A stretch of 64,000 bases of DNA. Source: JAWPMV01 sp038527215. GTDB taxonomy: Bacteria > Bacteroidota > Bacteroidia > J057. Made by a program: the position numbers and the translations under genes. The notes under the pieces are model-generated. The model did no database searches, was not told the DNA's origin, and saw only the letters and a list, made by a program, of their open reading frames with translations. Position 1 is the stretch's first letter; each line of letters opens with the position of its first letter. Shown here in pieces: positions 9,119 to 17,197 of the stretch. The stretch covers positions 17,956 through 81,955 of the forward strand of contig JBCBGC010000016.1 of assembly GCA_038527215.1 (NCBI GenBank), read 5' to 3'.

Positions 9119-9976
9119 CTAATGAGCGCTTTCTGCTGCGAAGAAATGTTTCTGTAAAAGTTCCATCACGCCAGTAGGGTTATCTTCCAGAATCATATGC
9201 CCTTCCGGCAAGATGTAATGCTGGCTATGAGGGACCTGTTCTACAAAATAAGGCGCTTGAGAAGCCGGGAGCGCGGTGTCTTTCGCGCCCCAGAGGATGA
9301 GCCAGCGGTTTTGGTGTTTTTGGGTATAGCGGCTGATCTCCGTAAAGCGTAGCCGCAAGCCTCCATACATATGCATAAAAGCAGAGATGCGATTTCTTTG
9401 TTCCGAAGTAGAAACGTTAATCCGGACAAATCGCAGTAAAAAGCTATCAATCCAGCCGATCTGATGAACCCGCTGGGCCAGACCAAGCACGAAATTCGGT
9501 TTTCCCAGAAAAAACCGGAACACTGCCTTGCCCCAACTGCTGAACATGGCCACCCGGTGAAGAAAGTTGCTTTTGATGCCATCCGGCGCTATGAGTACCA
9601 CATGCGGCACCGGCTTTGGACTCCTGAGTTGCATACACATGGCCAGTTTCCCCCCCATGCTGAAACCCATCAAGTAAATCTGTTTATCTGGAAAGCGGTC
9701 TTGTAGTTCCTGCCAAAAAGCATCCAGGAAATGCTTATCCAGGGGCTTCCGCTGGTCATGCCACTCCGTCTTTCCAAAAAGAGGCAGGTCTACCGTTAGG
9801 ATTTGCCAGCCCTCAGGAATTTCTGAGAAGACCACCCGCCACATTTCCTTTACCTGTAAGTAGCCATGCAGGCAGAGCAACAGGCGCTTACCTTCCCCAG
9901 CCATCTCTCCCGCCAGGCGGGCTTGAGGCAGGTCCAGGGAAAGGGGGTGCCATACTACAGGGTTGGGACGAGACAT
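9119..9976 (-). CDS. Alpha/beta-fold hydrolase
   Basis: A 285-residue soluble alpha/beta hydrolase. LCLHGY is the oxyanion-hole strand, LMGFSMGGK the nucleophile elbow with its serine, LWGAKDTALP the acid-strand region, and LPEGHMI near the C-terminus carries the catalytic histidine. The cap region around residues 130-190 is basic and aromatic. The family covers esterases, lipases and C-C bond hydrolases, and the substrate cannot be told from sequence. The gene is convergent with the giant protein, ending only four bases after it, and divergent from the nucleotidyltransferase gene. A TAnnTTTG-type promoter element lies 30 bases upstream of the ATG. Confidence 0.85.
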   Translation of the reverse strand: MSRPNPVVWHPLSLDLPQARLAGEMAGEGKRLLLCLHGYLQVKEMWRVVFSEIPEGWQILTVDLPLFGKTEWHDQRKPLDKHFLDAFWQELQDRFPDKQIYLMGFSMGGKLAMCMQLRSPKPVPHVVLIAPDGIKSNFLHRVAMFSSWGKAVFRFFLGKPNFVLGLAQRVHQIGWIDSFLLRFVRINVSTSEQRNRISAFMHMYGGLRLRFTEISRYTQKHQNRWLILWGAKDTALPASQAPYFVEQVPHSQHYILPEGHMILEDNPTGVMELLQKHFFAAESAH

Positions 9977-10005
9977 CTGGGTACAGGATGATGAAAATAT
10001 AAGCG

Positions 10006-10013
10006 CAAATTTA
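10006..10013 (-). promoter_or_regulatory. Candidate Bacteroidota -7 promoter element
   Basis: On the minus strand the sequence reads TAAATTTG, matching the Bacteroidota -7 consensus TAnnTTTG, 30 bases upstream of the alpha/beta hydrolase start. No convincing -33 TTG element is placed correctly, so this is a weak call. Confidence 0.35.
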
Positions 10014-10083
10014 CCGATATTCCCTCAATCCTTCACGTAGGGAAGGATGTGGATCATAAGACCATCAGTTCCGGGCATTTCTC

Positions 10084-10554
10084 ATGCAAAAAATCCTATC
10101 TCTAACAGAATTACAACGTAAAGTCGCGGCCTGGCGGGTGCTGCAAGACGAAGTGGTGTTTACCAATGGCTGCTTTGATCTGCTCCACATTGGCCATCTC
10201 CGCTATCTCCAGGCCGCTCGTAAGCTAGGCGACCACCTGATCATCGGCCTGAATACCGATGCCTCGGTGCGACAGCTTAAAGGCCCTCACAGACCCATTC
10301 TGCCCCAGGCTGAAAGAGCAGAAATGCTGGCTGCCCTGGCGTGTGTGGATGCCGTGGTGCTTTTCGCAGAAGAAACCCCGCTTAGCCTGATTAACAGTCT
10401 TCGACCAGATATTTTGGTCAAAGGGGCTGATTATACCAAAGCTAAAGTGATCGGTGCCCCTGAAGTAGAAAGCTGGGGCGGCAGGGTAGAACTGATTGCC
10501 TTTGAAGCAGGCTATTCCACTACGGCGCTGATCGACCGCATCAGGCAGGGCTAA
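10084..10554 (+). CDS. rfaE2: HldE/RfaE2-like cytidylyltransferase-family nucleotidyltransferase
   Basis: A 156-residue stand-alone nucleotidyltransferase. The HxGH motif (H35-I-G-H38, in CFDLLHIGH) and the start TNGCFD are typical of the RfaE domain II/HldE C-terminal family, which adenylylates D-glycero-beta-D-manno-heptose 1-phosphate for lipopolysaccharide core synthesis. The LVKGADYT stretch near residue 120 also matches that family, and the length equals the separate domain-II form used by many Bacteroidota. No heptose kinase or isomerase is nearby, so the substrate is inferred. The stop codon lies in the A-tract of the pdhA terminator on the other strand. Confidence 0.85.
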   Translation: MQKILSLTELQRKVAAWRVLQDEVVFTNGCFDLLHIGHLRYLQAARKLGDHLIIGLNTDASVRQLKGPHRPILPQAERAEMLAALACVDAVVLFAEETPLSLINSLRPDILVKGADYTKAKVIGAPEVESWGGRVELIAFEAGYSTTALIDRIRQG

Positions 10555-10580
10555 AAAAAAAAGGCTGCCCGAAGGCAGCC
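10553..10580 (-). terminator. Rho-independent terminator for pdhA
   Basis: A 7-bp stem (GGCTGCC 10563-10569 with GGCAGCC 10574-10580) closes a CGAA tetraloop. Ten A residues at 10553-10562 are a U-tract for the minus strand, placing it 26 bases beyond the pdhA stop. Confidence 0.85.
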
Positions 10581-10605
10581 GCGGTTAATTGGGTATATCT
10601 TTTCG

Positions 10606-11622
10606 TTAGTCCATGATGTAGGGATAGTCGCCTACATACACATCCTCATACAAAGCACTTGGGTCTGGAAAGGGAGATTCTTCCGCAAACTTGACACTCT
10701 CTTCTACGATCTGCTTGATCTTGGCGTCAATCGCGGCTACTTCCTCATCGGTAACACCATCGTGCTCCAGCATGTGGATTTTTAGGTTAGCGATGGGATC
10801 TTTGTCCTTGTATTTGTTGAGCTCCTCGCGGGTCCGGTATTTAGCCGGGTCGGACATAGAGTGGCCTTTATAGCGGTAGGTTTTCATTTCTACCAGGTAA
10901 GGCCCTTTGCCACTGCGTACGTGCTCGACCACTTCCTGCATTTCCTTATAAACCGTCAGGACGTTCATCCCGTCAATCGGTCTGGAAGGCATATCGTAGG
11001 AAAGGCCCAGCTTGTAGAGATCCGTCACATTGGACGTCCGCTCTACAGAAGTACCCATGGCGTAGTTGTTATTTTCTATCACAAAGATGACGGGCAGGTT
11101 CCACAGCATCGCCAGGTTCATGGTTTCGTGGAAAGCGCCCTGACGGGTTGCTCCATCTCCCATCATACAGACACAGAGAGTGTCTTCGTCATTGTATTTG
11201 GAAGCGAAAGCGATACCAGCTCCCAAAGGAATCTGACCGCCTACAATTCCGTGGCCTCCTACAAAGTTGTGCTCTTTAGAAAAGAAGTGCATAGATCCTC
11301 CTTTGCCTTTGGAACAGCCGGTAGCCTTGCCGTACAGCTCGGCCATACAGGCGTTGGCAGAGACACCGCGCGCCAACGCAGGACCATGATCACGATAAGC
11401 AGTGATCATTTTATCATCCGGACGAATCGCGCTCTCTATACCAGTTGCGACGGCTTCCTGCCCTATGTACAGGTGGCAAAAGCCTCGGAACTTTTGCTGC
11501 ATATACAGCTGACTAGCCTTCTCTTCAAACTTACGCTGGAGGAGCATTTGCTCAAACCAGTGCAGAAGTTGCTCTTTGGTGTGCTTTTCCTTTTTGGTAG
11601 ATCGGGTTCTCGTTTTAGCCAT
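10606..11622 (-). CDS. pdhA: Pyruvate dehydrogenase E1 component, alpha subunit
   Basis: This 338-residue protein is the E1 alpha subunit of a heterotetrameric pyruvate dehydrogenase, which decarboxylates pyruvate with thiamine diphosphate and passes the acetyl group to the lipoyl E2. Family marks include YIGQEAVATG, the GGSMH turn, the thiamine diphosphate motif starting MGDGATRQG and ending ENNNYAMGT, and the phosphorylation-loop region YRYKGHSMSDP. ATG at 11622 (MAKTRTRS) is preferred over an in-frame TTG two codons upstream. The N-terminus is rich in Lys/Arg/Thr. No E1 beta or E3 is adjacent; the E2 at 40033-41391 is 30 kb away and looks more like the branched-chain or 2-oxoglutarate type. 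Confidence 0.93.
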   Translation of the reverse strand: MAKTRTRSTKKEKHTKEQLLHWFEQMLLQRKFEEKASQLYMQQKFRGFCHLYIGQEAVATGIESAIRPDDKMITAYRDHGPALARGVSANACMAELYGKATGCSKGKGGSMHFFSKEHNFVGGHGIVGGQIPLGAGIAFASKYNDEDTLCVCMMGDGATRQGAFHETMNLAMLWNLPVIFVIENNNYAMGTSVERTSNVTDLYKLGLSYDMPSRPIDGMNVLTVYKEMQEVVEHVRSGKGPYLVEMKTYRYKGHSMSDPAKYRTREELNKYKDKDPIANLKIHMLEHDGVTDEEVAAIDAKIKQIVEESVKFAEESPFPDPSALYEDVYVGDYPYIMD

Positions 11623-11799
11623 GTGCAAACAAAATTGCCAATTAAGGAGGTTATAAGCCGTGAAATTGAGGATTCTTGTGACAAATTACAAATAATCCCC
11701 CTGCCTTAAAACGGCTTTCTGGAATAAAAACCGCCGATCGCATTTTCCCCCCAAAAGAATTCGCTAATTTTAAGTATTCCCCGGCCTGACTGTGATTTT

Positions 11800-13002
11800 G
11801 TGGAAAAAAAATCTTCCTTATATCTGAGCCACTTGCAACTCACTCAGTTTCGCAATTATACGGAACTGCAACTGGCTTTTTCCGCAGGGATCAACTGTCT
11901 GGTAGGACCTAATGGAGCAGGCAAAACCAATGTGCTGGATGCCCTCTACTACCTGGCTTTTACCAAGGGCTTTCGCAATACCCAGGACCGACAAGCTCTG
12001 CAAAAGGGCGCTCCCTTTTTTTTCAATGGGGGCACCTTATTAGAGGGCAAAAAGAAAACCCTCATCCATTGTAATTTTGTGAAGGGGCAGGGCAAAAAAA
12101 TCCTCATCAATAAAAAGCCCCTTAAAAAGATGAGCGACCATATTGGCAAATTGCCGCTGGTAGCCATTCTTCCCTGGGATACCGAACTCATCAATGGCCC
12201 TTCGGCCTCTCGTCGGCGTTTCCTGGACATGCTGATTTCCCAATACGATCCGGCTTTCCTGTCCCACCTCATCCATTATGAGCGGCTGCTGGCTCAGCGC
12301 AATGCCCAGTTGAAACTCTTTCAGGAGCATCGCCGCTTCGATGTGGAGGAATTGAGTCTGTGGGATGAGCAGCTTACGGTACCAGGCATGGCCATTCAGG
12401 CGGGCCGCCAGCAATTTCTGGAAGACTTTCAGCCGGTATTCAACCGGTTTTTTAAGGAGATCGTGGCTGAAGAAGATGAAACACCTAAGCTGACCTATCA
12501 AACCCAGCTCGAAGATCACTCCAAGGAAGCCTGGGACCGCTTGTGGGAAGAAAGACGGGAAAAAGACCGGGTCAATCTCTATACCACCGGAGGGATTCAC
12601 CGGGACGATTTGGTCTTTCATATCAATGAGCAATCGGTGCGCAACTTCGGCTCACAGGGACAGCAGAAAACCTTTGTTATTGCCCTTAAACTCGCCCAGT
12701 ATCAGCTGCTGCATGAGCAAACCGGCCGCTGGCCCCTGTTGCTGCTGGATGATATTTTTGATAAGCTGGACGAAACCCGCCTCCGTCAAATTGCCCGCTT
12801 ATTGGATGAGGAAATCCGGGGCCAGATTTTTATTACTGATACCTCTAAAGCCCGCTTGGAACATGCGTTCGGCGCCTTTGGTCAGCGTGAACTAAGGTTC
12901 TTCCAGGTCAAGGATGGGCAGATTTCCAGCCCTGAAGCCCTTCCTGAGCCAGGGCAGCCCCAAAAGAAAGATCCCAAACGGAAGAAACCTTCCGGAAGCT
13001 GA
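11800..13002 (+). CDS. recF: DNA replication and repair protein RecF
   Basis: A 400-residue RecF, an SMC-like ATPase that helps load RecA at single-strand gaps during recombinational repair. Walker A is GPNGAGKTN at residues 36-44, the signature region is FGSQGQQKT, and Walker B is LLLDDIFDKLD with D317 and D318. The N-terminal LQLTQFRNY is the usual RecF opening. The start is GTG at 11800, with no closer in-frame ATG before the conserved core. The last 30 residues are Pro/Lys-rich. The DUF721 gene follows about 100 bases on, an arrangement seen repeatedly in Bacteroidota. Confidence 0.95.
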   Translation: MEKKSSLYLSHLQLTQFRNYTELQLAFSAGINCLVGPNGAGKTNVLDALYYLAFTKGFRNTQDRQALQKGAPFFFNGGTLLEGKKKTLIHCNFVKGQGKKILINKKPLKKMSDHIGKLPLVAILPWDTELINGPSASRRRFLDMLISQYDPAFLSHLIHYERLLAQRNAQLKLFQEHRRFDVEELSLWDEQLTVPGMAIQAGRQQFLEDFQPVFNRFFKEIVAEEDETPKLTYQTQLEDHSKEAWDRLWEERREKDRVNLYTTGGIHRDDLVFHINEQSVRNFGSQGQQKTFVIALKLAQYQLLHEQTGRWPLLLLDDIFDKLDETRLRQIARLLDEEIRGQIFITDTSKARLEHAFGAFGQRELRFFQVKDGQISSPEALPEPGQPQKKDPKRKKPSGS

Positions 13003-13078
13003 GCCTGCTTCAAATGGAAAAGTTATCCACGGAGCCGAGATTTACCTTTCCCGTCAACGGGCCGCTATAAAAAAGTCG

Positions 13079-13086
13079 TACCTTTA
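13079..13086 (+). promoter_or_regulatory. Weak -7-like element before the DUF721 gene
   Basis: TACCTTTA matches TAnnTTTG except for the last base and lies 20 bases before the DUF721 start codon. No clear -33 element was found. Confidence 0.25.
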
Positions 13087-13105
13087 GGATTAGACCAAAG
13101 GTACC

Positions 13106-13396
13106 ATGTCTCATAAACCTTATCTCAGTCTGGGAGATGCCATCAAGGCATTTTTGGATAAACACGGCTTAAAAGAAGAAGTGGATATTCAATCAATCAT
13201 TCGTGACTGGGAAAGCCTCATGGGTGCGCCCATCGCCCAGAACACCGAGAAGATGTGGTTCAATAAAGGCATCATGTATATCCGGATGAGTTCTCCCATC
13301 TGGAAAAACGAACTTCACCTGGCCCGGACCAAAATCAAAGAAATGATCAACAAACGGGTAGGGCAGGACCTGGTTCAGGATGTGCGAATTCTATAA
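13106..13396 (+). CDS. DUF721 (DciA-like) protein
   Basis: A 96-residue DUF721 protein. The family includes DciA, a loader of the replicative helicase in bacteria lacking DnaC, and many short Bacteroidota members like this one. Visible marks are the central VDIQSIIRDWESLMG segment and the following MYIRMSSPIWKNEL, which match the KH-like fold of DciA. Its place directly after recF supports a link to replication or repair, though no experiment on this short form is implied. Its last two codons overlap the pdxJ stop on the opposite strand. Confidence 0.85.
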   Translation: MSHKPYLSLGDAIKAFLDKHGLKEEVDIQSIIRDWESLMGAPIAQNTEKMWFNKGIMYIRMSSPIWKNELHLARTKIKEMINKRVGQDLVQDVRIL

Positions 13397-14122
13397 AGCG
13401 TATTGAGATTTTCCCAGCGCCGCCTGATAGCGTCGGATGGTTTCCTCCAGCCCCAGGTAAATGGCATCGGTGATCAGTACGTGCCCGATAGATACTTCTT
13501 TCAACATGGGAAGCCTTTCCTTCAGCAATGGCAGGTTGTATAAATCCAGGTCGTGACCTGCGTTTACTTCCAGCCCAATTTCATCCGCATAAGCCGCCGC
13601 CCGGGCAAAAGGCTCCACAGCTGATTCATCCCCCTTCGCAAATTGCGCAGCATAGGGTTCGGTATAGAATTCTATCCGGTCTGTCCCGATTTCTTTGGCC
13701 ATGCCCAGCCGGTCCAAATCCGTTTCGATGAATATGGAGGCGCGCACGCCTGCGGCCTGAATACGGGAAATGATGTCCAGGAGAAAATGCTTATGCCTGA
13801 CGGTATCCCAGCCAGCACTAGAGGTGAGGGCTCCCGGAGGATCAGGTACGATGGTACACTGGGCGGGTTGGACCTCCTCGATCATGCGGAGAAAATCCTC
13901 AGAAGGATATCCTTCGACATTCAGTTCCACGGCCAGCGCTTCCTTGAGATCGTAGATGTCCTGTTTCTTTGCATGACGCTCATCCGGGCGGGGGTGCATG
14001 GTGATGCCATCCGCGCCAAAGCGTACACAATCCTGCGCCACCTGGACCACATTGGGAAAGTCTCTCCCCCGGCTGTTTCGCAGCAGCGCTACTTTGTTAA
14101 GATTTACACTAAGAAGGGTCAT
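13391..14122 (-). CDS. pdxJ: Pyridoxine 5'-phosphate synthase
   Basis: A 243-residue PdxJ, a TIM-barrel enzyme that condenses 1-deoxy-D-xylulose 5-phosphate with 3-amino-2-oxopropyl phosphate in the DXP-dependent vitamin B6 pathway. The N-terminal VNLNKVALLRN and the block TMHPRPDERH (H43, R45, H50) are the substrate-binding and catalytic residues conserved in the family; ELNVEGYP and the C-terminal NAGHDLDLYNLP are also typical. Length is standard. It is convergent with the DUF721 gene, with the two stops overlapping by six bases. Confidence 0.95.
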   Translation of the reverse strand: MTLLSVNLNKVALLRNSRGRDFPNVVQVAQDCVRFGADGITMHPRPDERHAKKQDIYDLKEALAVELNVEGYPSEDFLRMIEEVQPAQCTIVPDPPGALTSSAGWDTVRHKHFLLDIISRIQAAGVRASIFIETDLDRLGMAKEIGTDRIEFYTEPYAAQFAKGDESAVEPFARAAAYADEIGLEVNAGHDLDLYNLPLLKERLPMLKEVSIGHVLITDAIYLGLEETIRRYQAALGKSQYAL

Positions 14123-14171
14123 GAAAATTGAAATAGCCTGTAAATAATAAAAAGGACAGCTAGGTTCAAAG

Positions 14172-14208
14172 AAAAAAAAATGCAGACAGACCGGGTAGGT
14201 CTGTCTGC
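14172..14208 (-). terminator. Rho-independent terminator for the degQ/htrA gene
   Basis: A perfect 11-bp stem (GCAGACAGACC 14182-14192 with GGTCTGTCTGC 14198-14208) closes a five-base loop. The nine A residues at 14172-14180 are a U-tract on the minus strand. It lies just after the protease gene's stop. Confidence 0.88.
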
Positions 14209-14231
14209 TTTATGAAATCTTTTATCTATGC

Positions 14232-15746
14232 CTACCAGCTAAAGCTATACGAGGCAATCATTCCTTTGTTATAGAGACCTTTGATAGTTACAAAGTCTCC
14301 TGAGTTTTGGAGGCTTCGTTCGAGATCTGCGATAGAGCGGATTTTGCGTCCGTCTACTTCGGTGATCACAAAGCCTTCCTGAATCCCTCCGCGCGACATT
14401 TTGTCGCCGGCCTGCTTCACAAAGACCCCGGATTCTACCTCAAATTTTTCCAGTTCATCCCCTGTAAGCAGGCGGAACTGGCTGCCTTTGAATTCATATT
14501 CCTCCCGATCATCTATTTCCGGATTAGCTTGGGTAGTCTGGCGAATAGCCCCAGTGATAGGCTTCAGGCGTACGTTGAAATTCTTTTCTGCCTTGCCACG
14601 GAAAACCCTGATGCGAATCTGGTCTCCAGGACGATATCGGCTTACTTGTTCCTGAAGTTCCGAGGAACTGTTGACCTCCTGGTCGTTGACGGAGATGATC
14701 ACATCTCCTTCCTGTATGCCTGCTTCCGCCGCACCCAGGGTAGGATTGACCATGCTCACATAGGCACCTTTTAAGGTGTGCAGGCCTCGTGCTGAAGCGA
14801 GTTCAGCATTGACTGCCTGGATGGATACCCCGAGGAAACCCCGGCGGACTTCGCCGAAGGAAAGGAGGTCTTCCATCACCTTACGGGCAATGGTAGAAGG
14901 GATGGCGAAAGAGTAACCGGCATAGTAACCGGTACGAGAGGCGATGGCGGTATTGATGCCGATCAGGCGTCCGGTTAGATCTACCAGGGCTCCGCCGCTA
15001 TTGCCTTTGTTAACCGCTGCATCCGTTTGAATGAAGGATTCAATCGCGTATTCCGAATCGGCGCGCAGCAGGTTAATGTTCCGGCCTTTGGCACTGACAA
15101 TGCCCGCAGTTACGGTTGATTTAAGGTCCATGGGATTTCCTACCGCCAAGACCCACTGTCCTACCTGGACTTCGTCAGAATCTCCAAAAGGAAGGTGCGG
15201 GAGATCTTTTCCATCGATTTTCAATAGAGCCAGGTCAGTCGAGACGTCGGTTCCGATGACTTTAGCTGTAAAGGTGCGGTTGTCAAAGAGGATGACACTA
15301 ACTTCATCCGCTTCTTCAATCACGTGATTGTTCGTCGCGATATATCCATCAGGAGAAATCAGCACTCCGGAACCGGAAGCCATTTCATGCGGAATCTCCA
15401 TGTCTTCATCGAAGAAGTCCCGGAAAGGATTGCTGAAAAATTCTGAGTTTCGGTTCGAGCGTCGAGCCTCGAAGCGAGATTTGATATGCACAACGGCTGG
15501 ACGGGCCTGATCAGAGGCCTGAATGAAATCGGGTATGGCACTTACCTGGCTTTCCTTTTGCACGGAGGCCGTACTGGGTGTAGGCTCAGTATACTTAGAA
15601 AAGGTGGTCGGTAAGGTTTCCTGAGGGATATAATAGTAAGTGGGGGTCTCAAAAAAAGACTTATATAACACCACGCCTAGTGAGGACCCTATGATAACCA
15701 GCAAGAAACCCGCGCCGATCAACGTGCCCAACAATTTTCTGGTCAT
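14232..15746 (-). CDS. DegQ/HtrA-type periplasmic serine protease
   Basis: A 504-residue trypsin-like protease with two PDZ domains, the DegP/DegQ layout used for envelope protein quality control. A membrane anchor or signal segment covers residues about 7-28. The catalytic triad is H141 (TNNHV), D171 (STDLALLKI) and S250 (GNSGGALV). PDZ1 begins near residue 295 (RGFLGVSIQ) and PDZ2 near 410 to the end. The linker before the protease domain is Pro/Thr/Ser-rich. ATG start with AAGGA upstream on the coding strand. Transcription probably ends at the strong hairpin downstream. The membrane-anchored form is compatible with an uncleaved N-terminus, which cannot be decided from sequence. Confidence 0.93.
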   Translation of the reverse strand: MTRKLLGTLIGAGFLLVIIGSSLGVVLYKSFFETPTYYYIPQETLPTTFSKYTEPTPSTASVQKESQVSAIPDFIQASDQARPAVVHIKSRFEARRSNRNSEFFSNPFRDFFDEDMEIPHEMASGSGVLISPDGYIATNNHVIEEADEVSVILFDNRTFTAKVIGTDVSTDLALLKIDGKDLPHLPFGDSDEVQVGQWVLAVGNPMDLKSTVTAGIVSAKGRNINLLRADSEYAIESFIQTDAAVNKGNSGGALVDLTGRLIGINTAIASRTGYYAGYSFAIPSTIARKVMEDLLSFGEVRRGFLGVSIQAVNAELASARGLHTLKGAYVSMVNPTLGAAEAGIQEGDVIISVNDQEVNSSSELQEQVSRYRPGDQIRIRVFRGKAEKNFNVRLKPITGAIRQTTQANPEIDDREEYEFKGSQFRLLTGDELEKFEVESGVFVKQAGDKMSRGGIQEGFVITEVDGRKIRSIADLERSLQNSGDFVTIKGLYNKGMIASYSFSW

Positions 15747-15857
15747 AAGGAAAAGGATTTGAATAAATAAACGAGGAGGCGAGAAAGATGTTCAACTAAA
15801 TATAGCCAGCCCACGTAAAACCTCCAAAGGAATTGTTGCGCAAGAACCCTTCCATAC

Positions 15858-15889
15858 TTGTTAGCTTCCTTAAAAACTGCTATTTTTTG
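15858..15889 (+). promoter_or_regulatory. Candidate promoter (TTG, 20-base spacer, TATTTTTTG)
   Basis: A TTG at 15858-15860 is followed after 20 bases by TATTTTTTG at 15881-15889, one T longer than the Bacteroidota -7 consensus. It ends 25 bases before the ABC ATPase start. Spacing is right, sequence nearly so. Confidence 0.4.
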
Positions 15890-15914
15890 ACTCCTCATCA
15901 CCACAGATTTAACC

Positions 15915-17159
15915 ATGAACCACGACCCCTTTTTTGATCGGCTGGAAGAACTTCGGGATTTAGCGGCAGGCCGTGACTTGAGCCGAATCAGCCGCAGGCT
16001 ATTGGATTTTCTGGCAGATGTAGATGTGCCGGATGAAGTCCGCATTAAGGCCATTTCCCACCGGGCGGCCTATAATGCCTTTGCTGCTCAGGAAAAAGCC
16101 CTGCAACGTCCCGAAAAATATGATGAGCTTATGGAAAGGGCCGCTTCGGTAGTTCATGAGATTGAACAGGTGTTCTTGGGCGCTCAGACGACCTTCGAAA
16201 GCGTCGTCCATGAGCGGGAAGTGGCAATCGACCAGCCTATTTTTTTAGGGAAAAAATTATACAAGCGCTTTTCCTCCTCCAATTTTGTATTTGAATTACC
16301 CAGACTAGACCTGGAGCTAAATCTGGGCGAGATTACGGGGATTGTAGGAGAAAATGGCAACGGTAAAACCACGCTTCTGCGAATTGTGGCTGGGGATTTG
16401 GCGATAGATGGAGGAGACGTAAGCTATCCCTGCCTGCCCGCGGAACAGGGCGACTGGTACACCATCAAACAACACATTGCTTTCATTCCTCAAAGCCTGA
16501 AGTCGTGGCCCGGCCTGCTCAAGGAAAACCTGCACTTCACCGCTGCGATCCACGGGATCAGAGGGGCAGAAAATGAAGCCATCGTGGATTTTATGATCCA
16601 CCGTCTGGGCTTGACCCAATATGAGCAAGCTACCTGGAAGGAGATTTCCAGTGGCTATAAGCTACGCTTTGAACTGGCCCGCGCCCTGGTAAGAAAACCC
16701 AGCCTGCTGATCATTGATGAGCCCCTGGCCAACCTTGATATCAACACCCAGGAAATCTTCCTGCAAGACCTGCGCTACCTGGCTGATTCCATCCGAAACC
16801 CCTTGTCTGTCCTGATCAGTTCCCAACACCTGCACGAAGTGGAAAGCATCGCGGACAACATCATCTTTATGAAAAACGGGGAAGCGCTTTATAATGGGAA
16901 GATGCAAGAATTTGGGCAGGATCGTTCTGAAAACATCTTTGAGCTCGGCACCCAGCTGAGCCGGAAGGTGGTAGAAGAACGGATGATGCCCCTGGGCATC
17001 CTCAGTGTGGAAGACACCGGACGTCACCTGATCCTGCATACGCCCCTTGACTTTGACAATGCCCGGGTAATGGCAAAATTAGTAGAAGCCAATATCCCTG
17101 TTGAATATTTTCGGGACATTAGTAAATCGACCCTCAAGCTTTTCCGTGAAGGCTCGTGA
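15915..17159 (+). CDS. ABC transporter ATP-binding protein with N-terminal extension
   Basis: A 414-residue ABC ATPase. The nucleotide-binding domain starts near residue 115. Walker A is GENGNGKTT, the signature is a variant ISSGYKLRFELARA in place of LSGGQ, and Walker B is LLIIDEPLANLD, with a switch histidine in ISSQHLHEVES. Residues 1-100 form a charged helical extension without recognised similarity, which is unusual for this class. A C-terminal regulatory-like portion (about 330-414) follows. A multi-pass membrane protein is encoded 38 bases downstream and is the likely permease partner, making an exporter of unknown substrate. The variant signature and extension make a non-transport role possible. 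Confidence 0.8.
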   Translation: MNHDPFFDRLEELRDLAAGRDLSRISRRLLDFLADVDVPDEVRIKAISHRAAYNAFAAQEKALQRPEKYDELMERAASVVHEIEQVFLGAQTTFESVVHEREVAIDQPIFLGKKLYKRFSSSNFVFELPRLDLELNLGEITGIVGENGNGKTTLLRIVAGDLAIDGGDVSYPCLPAEQGDWYTIKQHIAFIPQSLKSWPGLLKENLHFTAAIHGIRGAENEAIVDFMIHRLGLTQYEQATWKEISSGYKLRFELARALVRKPSLLIIDEPLANLDINTQEIFLQDLRYLADSIRNPLSVLISSQHLHEVESIADNIIFMKNGEALYNGKMQEFGQDRSENIFELGTQLSRKVVEERMMPLGILSVEDTGRHLILHTPLDFDNARVMAKLVEANIPVEYFRDISKSTLKLFREGS

Positions 17160-17197
17160 TCTTCGAAATAGGACACTCATACACAAAAAAAGCTTCC

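Noticed and set aside
10861..11709. Long + strand open frame (282 codons) opposite pdhA
   Set aside because: It mirrors the well-supported pdhA gene, has no domain or signal and no plausible start context.
13023..13031. TTATCCACG resembling a DnaA box close to recF
   Set aside because: Only one box, no AT-rich unwinding region, no dnaA or dnaN in the window, so not evidence of an origin.
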